Part shown: positions 63,682 to 64,000 of the stretch, in pieces
Layout of the letters: each line of letters starts with the position of its first letter
Numbering within the stretch: position 1 is the stretch's first letter
Source of the DNA: a candidate division TM6 bacterium GW2011_GWF2_37_49
GTDB lineage: Bacteria > Babelota > Babeliae > Babelales > RVW-14
Direction: 5' to 3'
DNA: 64,000 bases
Assembly (NCBI GenBank): GCA_000989955.1
Contig: LBTE01000001.1
Location: 142,588-206,587 of the forward strand
Program-made: the position numbers and the translations under genes
Notes under the pieces: generated by a model
What the model was told of the DNA's origin: nothing
Seen by the model: only the letters and a program-made list of their open reading frames with translations
The model's database searches: none

Positions 63682-64000
63682 TTAAATCGAGTCTATTTTT
63701 ACTATGGTGTACTGTTGTCGATGACCCTTTTTGGTTCTGTATTTGTTTCTTCTTTTAAACTTGAAGATAATGATTTTTGGGCCTTTAATTTGTTTTACAA
63801 TTTTAGCTTTTACTTGGGCGTTTTTGATAAAAGGCGTACCGTATTCAAATTTGTCAGCATCGGTTTTTCTGAATAAAACTTTATCAAAATCTATTGCCTG
63901 TCCAGCTTCACCTTCGATCTTTTCGATTTCAAGAGTTTTGCCAGGTAATGCCTGATACTGTTTGCCACCTGTTTCTATTATTGCGTACTTATCAAACGCA
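63682..64000 (-). CDS. rplU: 50S ribosomal protein L21 (5' end beyond the window)
   Basis: The minus-strand frame from 63999 down to the TAA at 63682 encodes 105 residues: FDKYAIIETGGKQYQA, GEAGQAIDFDKVLF, KAKIVKQIKGPKIIIFKFK and the basic end KRRNKYRTKKGHRQQYTIVK, the L21 signature. It lacks only a few N-terminal residues. rpmA would be expected nearby but is not in the window. Confidence 0.93.
   Translation of the reverse strand, partial: AFDKYAIIETGGKQYQALPGKTLEIEKIEGEAGQAIDFDKVLFRKTDADKFEYGTPFIKNAQVKAKIVKQIKGPKIIIFKFKRRNKYRTKKGHRQQYTIVKIDSI

Overview
The window looks like a piece of chromosome from a host-dependent, Gram-negative bacterium with a low-GC genome. The closest fit I can name is Candidatus Dependentiae (TM6) or a similar intracellular parasite of protists; this assignment is an inference. 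It rests on three things: lipopolysaccharide genes (LpxK, a bifunctional HldE, a WecA-like transferase), dense housekeeping operons, and many Sec-signal proteins that look eukaryotic: a ubiquitin protease, a PHO80-type cyclin, two cPLA2-like phospholipases and several ADP-ribosylglycohydrolase-like proteins. No tRNA, rRNA, CRISPR array, transposase or prophage gene was recognised. One tmRNA gene is present.

Layout. 1-1.7 kb: two amino-acid permeases, the first cut by the window edge. 1.8-2.8 kb: a secreted protein with a clear terminator. 3-8.7 kb (minus): nusA-infB-lpxK-wecA-like. 8.7-9.4 kb: a candidate replication origin with two mirrored arrays of DnaA-box-like sites. 9.4-10.6 kb (minus): an HPS-like protein and superoxide dismutase. 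10.8-13.7 kb: hldE and murD. 13.8-20.5 kb (minus): a secreted coiled-coil protein, then a coupled operon of a RecO-like protein, a split MscK-type channel and a secreted ubiquitin protease. 20.9-25 kb: tpiA, secG, mlaE, mlaF and an NtrC-like regulator with a degraded ATPase. 25-32 kb: a secreted HAD-family protein, secreted cyclin, rarA, secreted methyltransferase, guanine deaminase and a large membrane protein. 32-36.7 kb (minus): pheT-lspA-PgpA-like-hisS. 36.9-39.4 kb: an orphan HEPN-like protein, brnQ and ssrA (tmRNA). 39.8-42.9 kb: leuS and a transaldolase. 42.9-50.1 kb (minus): a block of secreted proteins dominated by ADP-ribosylglycohydrolase domains. 50.6-55.5 kb: a NYN nuclease, tsaE, a CorC-like protein, acyl-CoA synthetase, ferredoxin and a Cys-rich protein. 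56-58.7 kb: a NagB-LmbE fusion and ruvX. 58.7-61.8 kb (minus): two phospholipases ending in CaaX-like tetrapeptides. 62-64 kb: a glycine-zipper lipoprotein, a secreted protein and rplU, cut by the right edge.

Two things tie the window together. First, an intergenic element of about 140-170 bp occurs at least 13 times, in both orientations, nearly always filling the gap between genes. Its core hairpin is kept by paired base changes in several copies, so it behaves like a structured mobile or RNA element. Second, the secreted eukaryotic-like proteins make a plausible set of host-directed effectors covering ubiquitin, cell-cycle control, membrane lipids and ADP-ribose.
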